DNA of 29,282 bases from a virus. Below, one piece after another: positions 8,536 to 14,065 of this stretch. Both the position numbers and the translations under genes were made by a program. Under the pieces are notes generated by a model. That model saw only the letters and a program-made list of their open reading frames with translations. It ran no database searches and was not told the DNA's origin. Location of the stretch: positions 1-29,282 of the IMG/VR virus record IMGVR_UViG_3300040806_000419; one strand, written 5' to 3'. Each line of letters begins with the position of its first letter. Within the stretch, counting starts at the first letter, position 1.

Positions 8536-8702
8536 TCCCGGACCTGCTGCCCCGCTAACTCCATTTGATCACCCAGGAAGTCAGCGAAGGCGTACATCAG
8601 CTCGTTGATCATTTCCTGCTCTTGTTCCGTGGGCTCGCCGCGGAGAGCGATAGAGATCGCCTCCTTCTCGTCGTCCCACTCAATCCCTAAGATCTCTACC
8701 AT
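8502..8702 (-). CDS. Small acidic protein, unknown function
   Basis: 66 aa from the ATG at 8702 (MVEILGIEWDDEKEAISIAL), with GGAG 7 nt upstream. The open frame extends to 8849, but the extra 49 residues are Trp/Thr/Arg-rich nonsense lying over the lipoprotein gene, so I reject the long version. The remaining sequence is mainly helical and acidic (PTEQEQEMINELMYAFADFL). It overlaps the upstream lipoprotein gene by 23 nt. No family recognised. Confidence 0.62.
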   Translation of the reverse strand: MVEILGIEWDDEKEAISIALRGEPTEQEQEMINELMYAFADFLGDQMELAGQQVREWLEQNGGSIH

Positions 8703-8868
8703 GCCAGGCTCCACAGTCAGGCTCGCGCTTTTCGTAGTCGGGCCAGTAGCCGTTGCACACCATGTCCGTGTAGTGCTCGGCCTCCATTTGAGCCTCATGG
8801 TAGCTGTCGTCGCAGGCAACGACCATCCCCACGAGGAGGATGGCCACAATCCAGATGGCGTGGTTCAT
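8680..8868 (-). CDS. Small predicted lipoprotein/membrane protein
   Basis: 62 aa. The N-terminus is a clear hydrophobic signal (MNHAIWIVAILLVGMVVACD) ending in a lipobox-like V-V-A-C, so Cys19 could be lipidated; otherwise it is a single membrane anchor. The remainder is polar with three more cysteines, including MVCNGYWPDYEK. From memory, short phage proteins with a membrane anchor and a similar EAEHYxxMV...WPxY pattern are common near replication and packaging genes, with no known function. Its ATG overlaps the stop of the preceding gene by 4 nt (ATGA). Confidence 0.65.
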   Translation of the reverse strand: MNHAIWIVAILLVGMVVACDDSYHEAQMEAEHYTDMVCNGYWPDYEKREPDCGAWHGRDLRD

Positions 8869-9152
8869 ATCGTGATCGTCCCGTTCTCAATGTCCCTCTG
8901 GGCAATGGCATCGACGTAGTCGAAGATGTCACCCCAGTGCCGGGCGATTAACTCACGCTCCAGAGCCTCGTTGAAGGGCTCCTGGCTGGCGCCGACATCC
9001 CACAGCACCTCCGCGAAGCCATCACCGATTGCGCACCACAGCTCGTCAACCTCGCGGAACTTGATGCGGTCCTTCAGCCACAGGGTGGCGAGGTGGTCAA
9101 TGTGATTGTTGTGCGCCACAAACTCGTCGTAGCTCATCATCGCTTCTGGCAT
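8865..9152 (-). CDS. Hypothetical helical protein
   Basis: 95 aa from the ATG at 9152 (MPEAMMSYDEFVAHNNHIDH). I prefer it to the in-frame ATG at 9167 because AGGAG lies 7 nt before 9152. The 14-nt leader GATGAGGAGACACA is identical to the one in front of the annealing-protein gene at 12141. The protein is acidic and mostly helical with many aromatics (LWCAIGDGFAEVLWDVGAS). No family recognised. It is coupled to the lipoprotein gene downstream by a 4-nt overlap. Confidence 0.65.
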   Translation of the reverse strand: MPEAMMSYDEFVAHNNHIDHLATLWLKDRIKFREVDELWCAIGDGFAEVLWDVGASQEPFNEALERELIARHWGDIFDYVDAIAQRDIENGTITI

Positions 9153-9198
9153 CTTGTGTCTCCTCATCCGTGGCCCCTTGCCACACCCAAATAATCGC

Positions 9199-9630
9199 TC
9201 AGAACGGCAACTCTGTACACGTTTTGTTTATACCGTTTTGTTCTGACAACCGCTCTTTATATGCTTCAATGCGACTTTTGGCTAACCGCAGACGCTTAAA
9301 GTCATTATAACTCAATGGCTTACCGTTTTTCTCCATCTGCTTGGCGCCCTCAATCACCAGGCGATCAACGGAGACCTCCTCCTTCAGTTTCTTCGGGATG
9401 TGCCCCTTCGGAAGCTCCTTCTCAAACAGCACGCTTACAGGAAGTGCTAGCGCCTGGACCACCTCGAGGCCATTGGCATTGCAGGCCTTGCAGTGAACGA
9501 GGACCTTCCCGTCCTTTTCCTCGATGTCCATTGACGGGTTACGGTCACCGTGGACAGGGCAGCACGCCTTCCACTTGTTCTTGCCCGTGGATCTCACCTT
9601 CTCCAGTCGGTCCAGAAGCTCTTCAACCAT
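9199..9630 (-). CDS. Stand-alone CHC2 zinc-finger, DNA primase-like protein
   Basis: 143 aa. Residues ~19-54 form a CHC2-type primase zinc-binding domain: KWKACCPVHGDRNPSMDI with Cys24/His27, then VLVHCKACNANG with Cys47/Cys50. In DnaG-type primases this finger recognises template DNA and sits in front of a TOPRIM catalytic domain. Here no TOPRIM or helicase domain follows; the rest is a charged helical tail (KELPKGHIPKKLKEEVSVDR...). It may recognise DNA for a host or separately encoded primase, or be a remnant or regulator. The 3' end is unusually AT-rich compared with neighbours. The 5' end overlaps the preceding gene by 8 nt, and the helicase lies just upstream, so a role in replication is likely. 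Confidence 0.82.
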   Translation of the reverse strand: MVEELLDRLEKVRSTGKNKWKACCPVHGDRNPSMDIEEKDGKVLVHCKACNANGLEVVQALALPVSVLFEKELPKGHIPKKLKEEVSVDRLVIEGAKQMEKNGKPLSYNDFKRLRLAKSRIEAYKERLSEQNGINKTCTELPF

Positions 9631-9829
9631 CCTTGCGATTCCCCCATGCTTTAGCGATCTTCTTCACACCTTGTCGGAACGCGGTCTTCTCCACGCCCCG
9701 TAGGTGCTCCCATTCGTTGATCTGTGCAAACACCCGGAGGAGTGCCGCGGCCTGTCGCTCCGTCAGCATCTCCTCCTCCCACTGCTCAAGCTGACGCTTC
9801 TTGCGAGCCCCACGCCCCGAGTTCTGCAT
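9623..9829 (-). CDS. Small basic helical protein, unknown function
   Basis: 68 aa starting MQNSGRGARKKRQLEQWEEE, with GGAGGGGG about 5 nt before the ATG. It has a basic N-terminus, a helical middle (LTERQAAALLRVFAQINEWE) and a basic end. It overlaps the preceding gene by 44 nt and the zinc-finger gene by 8 nt. Small basic helical proteins at this position could bind nucleic acid or partner with the helicase or primase, but no family is recognised and no function is claimed. Confidence 0.6.
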   Translation of the reverse strand: MQNSGRGARKKRQLEQWEEEMLTERQAAALLRVFAQINEWEHLRGVEKTAFRQGVKKIAKAWGNRKDG

Positions 9830-10001
9830 CTCGTCCCCCTCCCCAGAGGTCTTGGTTGATCAGTTCTTTCTGTGGAAACGTCCTAGCCCGCGGGATGGGC
9901 GACTCGTACTGGGTCTTACTCTTATAGCTCGACACCGAGGGCTGCCGATACTGAAGGGTGAACCCCTTTGACAACATGAACTTAAGCTCTTCCGCGAGCA
10001 T
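9786..10001 (-). CDS. Small hypothetical protein overlapping the helicase 3' end
   Basis: 71 aa from the ATG at 10001 (MLAEELKFMLSKGFTLQYRQ), with TTAGGAG ending 5 nt before it. The same frame is open to 10172, but that part lies over helicase coding sequence and has an Arg/Ser-rich shadow composition. The true gene overlaps the helicase stop by 20 nt. Ordered N-terminal part, then a flexible Gly/Ala-rich tail (WGGGRDAELGAWGSQEASA). No family recognised. Confidence 0.5.
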   Translation of the reverse strand: MLAEELKFMLSKGFTLQYRQPSVSSYKSKTQYESPIPRARTFPQKELINQDLWGGGRDAELGAWGSQEASA

Positions 10002-11442
10002 AACGGCTCCTAATTTGCTGGTGTTGAATGAAGCCCATGACCTCGGGCGAGATGTCGTTTGCCCGGATGGGCGTGATGCGGTCAGGCCAGCAGCCAAACT
10101 TTTGACGGTAGAGGTGAGAGGCCCAGCCCGACTTGTACCCCTGATACTTGCCATAGAGCGCGAGCTGCCCATACCAGTCGCCGCGGCTTAGCTGAACCCG
10201 CTTCTTGCGCTCGAGGCGCTTCAGCTCAGAGCCATCGGTTTCCAGGCGCTCCTTGATTGGATGAGTGTAGCCGCAGGCACACCTCATGCCTGTGAACTTG
10301 CCGTGGCACTGGGGGCAATCGTGGACCTTCTTCTCCTTCTTCTCCTTTACCTGGTTCTTCTCAGAGAAGCCCTTCTCCTTCCTGTCCAGAGACTCGGGCT
10401 CGATGTCTTCCGCGAATCCATGCCGTGCCACATTCCCGGCGTGGTCCAGATAGATCGCGTCCTCTTTGCCTTCAGCCGTCCGCATGATCCGCCCTGCCCG
10501 CTGGACATAAGCGATGATCGAGCGGGTGGGGAAGCAGTCAATGAGGCATGACACCTTCGGTGCGTCGTAGCCGACATTGAGCAGCCTCGAGCAGGAGAGG
10601 ATCAGGAACTCGCCCTCATCGTGGGCGCGGTAAATGACCTGCCTTTCCTCGTCATCCATGTAGCCGTCGATGTGGACCGCAGGGATGCCTGCCTCGTTGA
10701 ACTTGTCCACCATGTCGCGGCTGTGCTTGATCGAGGGTGAGAAGGCGATGGTCTGGCGCCCGTTGGCGTGCTTCAGCCAGTTCTGGATGATGTCCCCCAC
10801 AAGGGTCTGATCGTCTTCCGTGGCCTTGCCTAACGCCAGAGGATCGTAATCGGACCCACCCGTCCGCAGGTTGCGGCTCTTGATCTTGGAGACATCGACC
10901 GAGGCCCCACCGAAGTATTTCACGGGGGTCAGGAAGCCTCCGTCTAAAAGCTCCGTGGGCGTGATCGGGCACACAAGATCGTTATAGGCCAGGCCCAATC
11001 CCTTTGAGTATGGGGTAGCCGTCAGTCCGATGAAGGGAACTGCTGTATACCGATCCATCATGTACTGCGTTGCCTTGTAGTGGACGTGGGCTTCATCGAC
11101 TATCGCGAAGTCAAACTCGGGCAGGTGCTTCCGTCGGGCGATGGTCTGGATCGAGGCGATCTGAATCGGAGCCCGGTAGTTGGTTCTTTCATGCGAGCCC
11201 TGCATTACCCCGACATTTAGGCCTTCCGCGTCAAAGGCGTCCAGAGCCTGCTGAACCAGCTTGATCCGATCACAGATGAAGATGCCGCGCTTGCCCTTCT
11301 TGGCTGCCTCAGATAGCAGGTATGCCGCTGTGATCGTCTTACCGAATGAACATGGCGCCGCAAGGATCGGGCGCGTCTTTCCCCTTCTCAGAGAGTCGCG
11401 GAGCATCTCCACGGCCTTCTCCTGATGTGGTCTTAACTGCAT
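9982..11442 (-). CDS. Superfamily 2 DEAH-box DNA helicase
   Basis: 486 aa, predicted ATP-driven DNA or nucleoprotein remodelling enzyme used in phage replication or recombination. Motifs: Q-like LRPHQEKAV at the N-terminus; motif I APCSFGKT (29-36); motif II VDEAH (115-119); motif III GLTATPYSKG (139-148); HIDGYMDDEER and RLLNVGYDAPKV in the second RecA domain; motif VI QRAGRIMR (314-321). A four-cysteine ribbon follows (CPQCHGKFTGMRCACGY, ~376-392), then a basic tail with aromatics (WYGQLALYGKYQGYKSGWAS). This layout fits the phage RadD/UvsW-like SF2 group. The motif I variant Cys-Ser-Phe instead of Thr-Gly-Ser/Ala is seen in that group. Start is the ATG at 11442 after GAGGAGGA. It is the first gene of the leftward operon and diverges from the recombination operon. 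Confidence 0.9.
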   Translation of the reverse strand: MQLRPHQEKAVEMLRDSLRRGKTRPILAAPCSFGKTITAAYLLSEAAKKGKRGIFICDRIKLVQQALDAFDAEGLNVGVMQGSHERTNYRAPIQIASIQTIARRKHLPEFDFAIVDEAHVHYKATQYMMDRYTAVPFIGLTATPYSKGLGLAYNDLVCPITPTELLDGGFLTPVKYFGGASVDVSKIKSRNLRTGGSDYDPLALGKATEDDQTLVGDIIQNWLKHANGRQTIAFSPSIKHSRDMVDKFNEAGIPAVHIDGYMDDEERQVIYRAHDEGEFLILSCSRLLNVGYDAPKVSCLIDCFPTRSIIAYVQRAGRIMRTAEGKEDAIYLDHAGNVARHGFAEDIEPESLDRKEKGFSEKNQVKEKKEKKVHDCPQCHGKFTGMRCACGYTHPIKERLETDGSELKRLERKKRVQLSRGDWYGQLALYGKYQGYKSGWASHLYRQKFGCWPDRITPIRANDISPEVMGFIQHQQIRSRYARGRA

Positions 11443-11578
11443 TGTTCCTCCTCAAACACGAATGCCTGGACCTTTAATGGTAGGGGAGCGTTGGAAGGAG
11501 GAGAAAGAATATTTAGTTATAAGGGGGAAAGTTCCCTATTCCCCTTCTAAGGGAACGGGAACGGGAACATGAAAAGAG
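11443..11578. promoter_or_regulatory. Divergent control stretch between helicase gene and candidate RNA
   Basis: Non-coding. It holds the helicase ribosome site (GAGGAGGA next to 11443) and the only AT-rich island of the region, AAAGAATATTTAGTTATAAG (about 11504-11523). That island offers -10-like hexamers in both directions: TATAAG on plus, TATAAC and TAAATA on minus. I could not find a convincing -35 partner at 16-18 nt on either strand, so promoter positions are only suggested. It is followed by an inverted and tandem repeat block at 11531-11568. Confidence 0.35.
11531..11568. repeat. GTTCCC/GGGAAC inverted repeat plus three tandem GGGAAC hexamers
   Basis: GTTCCC at 11531-11536 faces GGGAAC at 11551-11556 across a 14-nt spacer. 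GGGAAC then recurs head-to-tail at 11557-11562 and 11563-11568, giving three exact tandem copies. This could be a protein-binding array (operator or replication-associated site) or the foot of the structured transcript that follows. No T-run accompanies it, so it is not an obvious terminator. Confidence 0.6.
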
Positions 11579-11636
11579 GGGCCGGTCGCTGGGAAGCGCA
11601 AAGGGTGCAAGGGGAGTGAGGAGACGCCCACCCGGC

Positions 11637-11975
11637 CAAATCGTTGCAAACCCCACAAGAGAGGAGTAGGGTTTTACGCGTCGGTGGGGTTACCAGCCCC
11701 TAAAGATCCGACGGAGAACAGGTGGAATCGTTCACCCGACGCAGGTCCATCATAGCGTCCACAAGTGTCCGAAGCAATCCTCGACCGTCCATTCTTTAGA
11801 TGCTGCTACCCATATCTTGTGCCGACTGGGTCTGCTCCCCACAAGATGTGCTGTCGCATGGCGCAGCCAGCAGCAAAGCCAGATGTTAGGCCAGGACCTT
11901 TGAGAGCGGGACAAACAGCGTCAGGTGCCACGGAAACGTGGGGGGTGGTGTTGCGAGCCACAGGCAAATCGTTGC
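11637..11975 (+). repeat. Pair of exact 11-bp direct repeats in the intergenic RNA region
   Basis: CAAATCGTTGC occurs at 11637-11647 and again at 11965-11975. In the second copy the sequence forms a small GCAA/TTGC hairpin; in the first copy the preceding base differs (C instead of G), which weakens the same fold. The repeats could be duplicated protein-binding sites, duplicated RNA elements or chance, since an 11-mer repeat in ~650 nt is uncommon but not impossible. Confidence 0.5.
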
Positions 11976-12059
11976 TGATTACGCTGGCCTAACGGGAAAT
12001 GGGTTTGTCATGGGGGCACCAACAGCTCTCAAAAGACCACTGCACCCTGAAGAAAATAT

Positions 12060-12080
12060 GGCAAACATTTTTGCCTTTTT
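12060..12080 (+). terminator. Intrinsic terminator at the 3' end of the candidate RNA
   Basis: GGCAAA (12060-12065), loop CATT, TTTGCC (12070-12075), then TTTTT (12076-12080). The six-base-pair stem with a run of five T has the correct polarity for plus-strand transcription. It lies 60 nt before the first gene of the recombination operon and just upstream of a separate promoter candidate. It therefore ends an upstream transcript rather than the operon mRNA, unless it acts as an attenuator. Confidence 0.7.
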
Positions 12081-12083
12081 GTG

Positions 12084-12112
12084 TTGCACGAGAGAAACGA
12101 TAGCAGTATTCT
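12084..12112 (+). promoter_or_regulatory. Candidate promoter of the recombination operon
   Basis: TTGCAC (12084-12089), a 17-nt spacer, then TATTCT (12107-12112). It matches sigma70 consensus at 3 of 6 and 4 of 6 positions, with ideal spacing. It directly follows the terminator and precedes the operon start codon by 28 nt, with the GAGGAG ribosome site between them. The same TTGCA-type -35 appears in the scaffold promoter candidate. Call rests on motif and position only. Confidence 0.45.
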
Positions 12113-12140
12113 GTTGCTGGGATTGATGAGGAGACACACA

Positions 12141-12707
12141 ATGCAAACACTCCCGAAGCACATCTGGGACACCCTGTCCCGTATTGACGTCTCTGAGCAC
12201 GTTGAGACGAAGCAAGGCTTAACCTATTTGTCCTGGGCTTGGGCCTGGGGCGTGATGTCTGAGCACTTCCCCGACACCACCTACACGTTCACCAGCGAGA
12301 CGTTCCCGGACGAGACCGTTGAATACACCTGCTTCGTCACGGTGAAGCACTGCGGCCAAGTCCACACCCAGATGATGTGGCTGCCTGCAATGGATCACCG
12401 CAACAAGGCTGTGAAGAACCCGGACGCCTTCGTCCGCAACTCCTGCAAGATGCGCTGCCTCGTCAAGTGCCTCGCCATGATGGGCCTTGGCCACTACATC
12501 TATGCCGGAGAGGACCTTCCCCAGGGGCAGGCTCCCGAAGCGATCAACGAGCATGAGCGCGAATTGATCGACCGCATGATCGAAGAGACCGGCGTGGACG
12601 TTGTCAAGTTCTGCAAGGCTTATGGCATCTCAAAGACTGCTGACCTCCCTAAGGCCGCGTTCGATAAGGCTCTGGCTCAGCTTGAGAAGAAGATGGAGAG
12701 CAAATGA
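12141..12707 (+). CDS. Single-strand annealing protein, DUF1071/Sak3 family
   Basis: 188 aa from the ATG at 12141, after AGGAGA with about 7 nt spacing; the frame is open from 12081 but the upstream part overlaps the terminator and leader. It binds single-stranded DNA and anneals complementary strands, the recombinase of lambda-Red-like systems, within the Rad52-like superfamily. Key segments are GLTYLSWAWAWGVMSEHFPD (residues 26-45), TQMMWLPAMDHRNKAVKNPD (76-95), VRNSCKMRCLVKCLAMMGLG (98-117) and YIYAGEDLP (119-127). These are the conserved boxes of DUF1071 (PF06378). The C-terminal ~50 residues look like a linker plus helical tail. It is first in the operon with the YqaJ exonuclease and SSB, its expected partners. 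Confidence 0.88.
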   Translation: MQTLPKHIWDTLSRIDVSEHVETKQGLTYLSWAWAWGVMSEHFPDTTYTFTSETFPDETVEYTCFVTVKHCGQVHTQMMWLPAMDHRNKAVKNPDAFVRNSCKMRCLVKCLAMMGLGHYIYAGEDLPQGQAPEAINEHERELIDRMIEETGVDVVKFCKAYGISKTADLPKAAFDKALAQLEKKMESK

Positions 12708-12886
12708 TGGAAGACCGGATTAACGAACTGGAAACCTCTCTTGGCGTTGCCCTGCACTTGCTGAACGAGTGCCGTGAGGCGCTGTTTGTGTTTGACGAGA
12801 ATCACCCGCTCATTGCGCGGACGGAGAACTTTGACATCGCGCTTGTCACTGAAGCGCTTAGCCAGCAAGGGGCTGACGGGGCATGA
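12704..12886 (+). CDS. Small helical protein, unknown function
   Basis: 60 aa (MMEDRINELETSLGVALHLL...). The start ATG overlaps the upstream stop by 4 nt (a second ATG follows directly at 12707), and its end overlaps the exonuclease start by 4 nt. It is therefore fully embedded in the coupled operon, which supports it being real. Predicted mostly helical, acidic, with one cysteine. No family recognised. It may be an accessory to the annealing protein or nuclease, judged only from position. Confidence 0.65.
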   Translation: MMEDRINELETSLGVALHLLNECREALFVFDENHPLIARTENFDIALVTEALSQQGADGA

Positions 12887-13482
12887 GAATCCTCGACGTA
12901 GAGCAGGGCTCCGAGGAGTGGCTGGCGGCGCGTCTAGGCGTGCCGTCTGCCTCGATGTTCGGGAAGCTCATCACGCCCACTGGCAAGCGCTCCTCCAGCT
13001 TTGACGGCTTCGTCAATCAGATGGCCGCAGAGCGCATCACAGGCGCGTCAACGCCCTTCCCCCAGACCGATGCAATGGCACGGGGGACGGAGCTTGAACC
13101 GTCAGCTAGGGCGTTTTACGAGCTTGAGACTGGGAACGACGTCATCGAGATGGGGTTCATCAAGCACGCCGAACTTGAGGCGGGCTGCTCCCCGGATGGC
13201 TTTGTGGGAGAGGACGGGGGCATCGAGATCAAGTGCCCCCTGCCTCACACCCACATTGAGACGCTTCGGGCAGGCGTCATGCCTGCAAAGCACATACCCC
13301 AAGTTCAAGGCTGCATGTGGATCACGGGGCGTGAATGGTGGGACTTCGTCTCTCACCACCCCTCCATGCACACATTGATTACCCGCATCGAGCGAGACGA
13401 TGTCTTCATCACCGCGCTGGCCGATCTCGTCGCCGAGGCCTGCGAATCTATCGACAAATTGGTTAAGGAATACAAAGCATGA
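12883..13482 (+). CDS. YqaJ/lambda-exonuclease family 5'-3' exonuclease
   Basis: 199 aa. Resects double-stranded DNA ends so the annealing protein can load on the single strand. The PD-(D/E)XK core is visible: N-terminal VEQGSEEWLAARLGVPSASM (6-25), MARGTELEPSARAFYE (65-80), AGCSPDGFVG with Asp105, GIEIKCP with Glu115 and Lys117, and the downstream PQVQGCMWITGREWWDFVSH (139-158) whose Gln residues complete the active site. Length is close to lambda Exo (226 aa). The preceding and following genes overlap by 4 nt each. The pairing with a DUF1071 annealing protein and SSB forms a classic two-component phage recombination module. Confidence 0.92.
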   Translation: MRILDVEQGSEEWLAARLGVPSASMFGKLITPTGKRSSSFDGFVNQMAAERITGASTPFPQTDAMARGTELEPSARAFYELETGNDVIEMGFIKHAELEAGCSPDGFVGEDGGIEIKCPLPHTHIETLRAGVMPAKHIPQVQGCMWITGREWWDFVSHHPSMHTLITRIERDDVFITALADLVAEACESIDKLVKEYKA

Positions 13483-13874
13483 GTTCAGTCAACAAAGCGA
13501 TCATTCTCGGAAACGTCGGACAAGATCCTGAGGTTCGACAAACGAAAAATGGCACGGCTGTCTGCAACTTCAGCATCGCCACGAATAAGACCTGGAAGAC
13601 CCAGGACGGGCAGAAGCAAGACAAGACCTCCTGGCACCGCGTCACAGCGTGGGGGAAGGTGGCCGAAATCGCCGGTCAATATGTCAAGAAAGGCTCCAAG
13701 GTTTATGTTGAGGGGGAGCTTGAATACGGCAGCTTCACGAATAAGGACGGTGTTGAAGTTCCGACCTGCGAAATCGTCATTCAGTCTCTACAGCTTCTGT
13801 CTCGCCCCGAGGGGAATGCTACGCCGAAAGCAAAGCCTTCCGATGATGACTTTTCTGATGAGGTGCCCTTCTGA
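13479..13874 (+). CDS. ssb: Single-stranded DNA-binding protein
   Basis: 131 aa. One OB fold of the bacterial SSB type: VNKAIILGNVGQDPEVRQTK, the NGTAVCNFSIATNKTW strand pair, TSWHRVTAWGKVAEIAGQYV and SKVYVEGELEYGSF. A short linker leads to an acidic C-terminal tip DDDFSDEVPF, matching the SSB-Ct peptide that recruits partner proteins. It protects single-stranded DNA made by the exonuclease and during replication. The cellular family is longer (~178 aa in E. coli), with most of the difference in the linker. Overlaps exo by 4 nt and the HTH gene by 1 nt. Confidence 0.94.
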   Translation: MSSVNKAIILGNVGQDPEVRQTKNGTAVCNFSIATNKTWKTQDGQKQDKTSWHRVTAWGKVAEIAGQYVKKGSKVYVEGELEYGSFTNKDGVEVPTCEIVIQSLQLLSRPEGNATPKAKPSDDDFSDEVPF

Positions 13875-14065
13875 TGGACTTTGGTCTCCGTTTGGCTGCG
13901 ATCCAGCTTGAAGAGAAGCTGAAGAACAAGGATCTCGCGAAGATCCTTGAGGTGCATCCGGGCCAGGTTGCCCGCTATCGGCAGATGCGTGACGTGAAGC
14001 TGTCCCTCGCTGTGCGTATCGCTGAAGCCGTGAACCGGCCCCTTGAGGACTTTTTGGAGGAGTGA
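13874..14065 (+). CDS. Small helix-turn-helix protein
   Basis: 63 aa, essentially one Cro/CI-like or XRE-like HTH: LEEKLKNKDLAKILEVHPGQ then VARYRQMRDVKLSLAVRIAE. It would bind DNA as a small dimer. Given its place inside the early operon it could be a Cro-like regulator of early transcription, and the intergenic region at 11.44-12.14 kb would be the natural target. No dimerisation domain or repressor-cleavage domain is present, so this is not a CI-type lysogeny repressor. The start overlaps the ssb stop by one base; the stop overlaps the ninB start by one base. Confidence 0.75.
   Translation: MDFGLRLAAIQLEEKLKNKDLAKILEVHPGQVARYRQMRDVKLSLAVRIAEAVNRPLEDFLEE

Larger units (their letters stand above)
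11579..12080 (+). ncRNA. Candidate large structured noncoding RNA
   Basis: About 500 nt with no plausible gene, dense in complementary segments when read on plus. Stems I can pair by eye: AAACCC/GGGTTT (11648-53/11669-74); GCGTCGG/CCGACGC (11678-84/11736-42); GGGG/CCCC (11686-89/11697-11700); TAAAGA..GACGG/CCGTC..TCTTTA (11701-14/11785-98). A three-way junction is closed by TGCTGCT/AGCAGCA (11801-07/11869-75). It holds an 11-bp hairpin with one G-U (11811-21/11840-50) and, directly abutting, CTG-t-CGC/GCG-CAG (11851-66). Then come GTTAGGCCAG/CTGGCCTAAC (11885-94/11984-93), CAGCG/CGCTG (11916-20/11982-86), CCACG-GAAA-CGTGG with a GNRA loop (11928-41), GCAA/TTGC (11964-75), and a crossing pair TTTGAGAGC/GCTCTCAAA (11899-907/12025-33). 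An intrinsic terminator closes it. The 5' end is a guess. The sequence is not one I recognise; large phage RNAs such as GOLLD or ROOL are only an analogy of size and context. Confidence 0.6.

Noticed and set aside
8680-8849. N-terminal extension of the 8502-8702 gene to 8849
   Set aside because: The added residues (Trp/Thr/Arg-rich) overlie the lipoprotein gene in another frame; an internal ATG with GGAG upstream is the better start.
11765-11992. 75-codon plus-strand frame in the intergenic region
   Set aside because: Cys/Pro/Arg-rich, unordered product, no ribosome site, and it lies across paired segments of the candidate RNA. Treated as chance.
11579-12080. RNase P RNA, tmRNA, or group I/II intron as identity of the intergenic RNA
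   Set aside because: The conserved core strings I would expect (RNase P GAGGAAAGTCC-type, tmRNA tRNA-like ends with CCA, group II domain V hairpin) were not found by eye. A covariance search would be decisive.
13874-14065. Lysogeny repressor
   Set aside because: Only a 63-aa HTH with no dimerisation or autocleavage domain, in the middle of an early operon, and no integrase in the window. Cro-like or other regulator is more likely.
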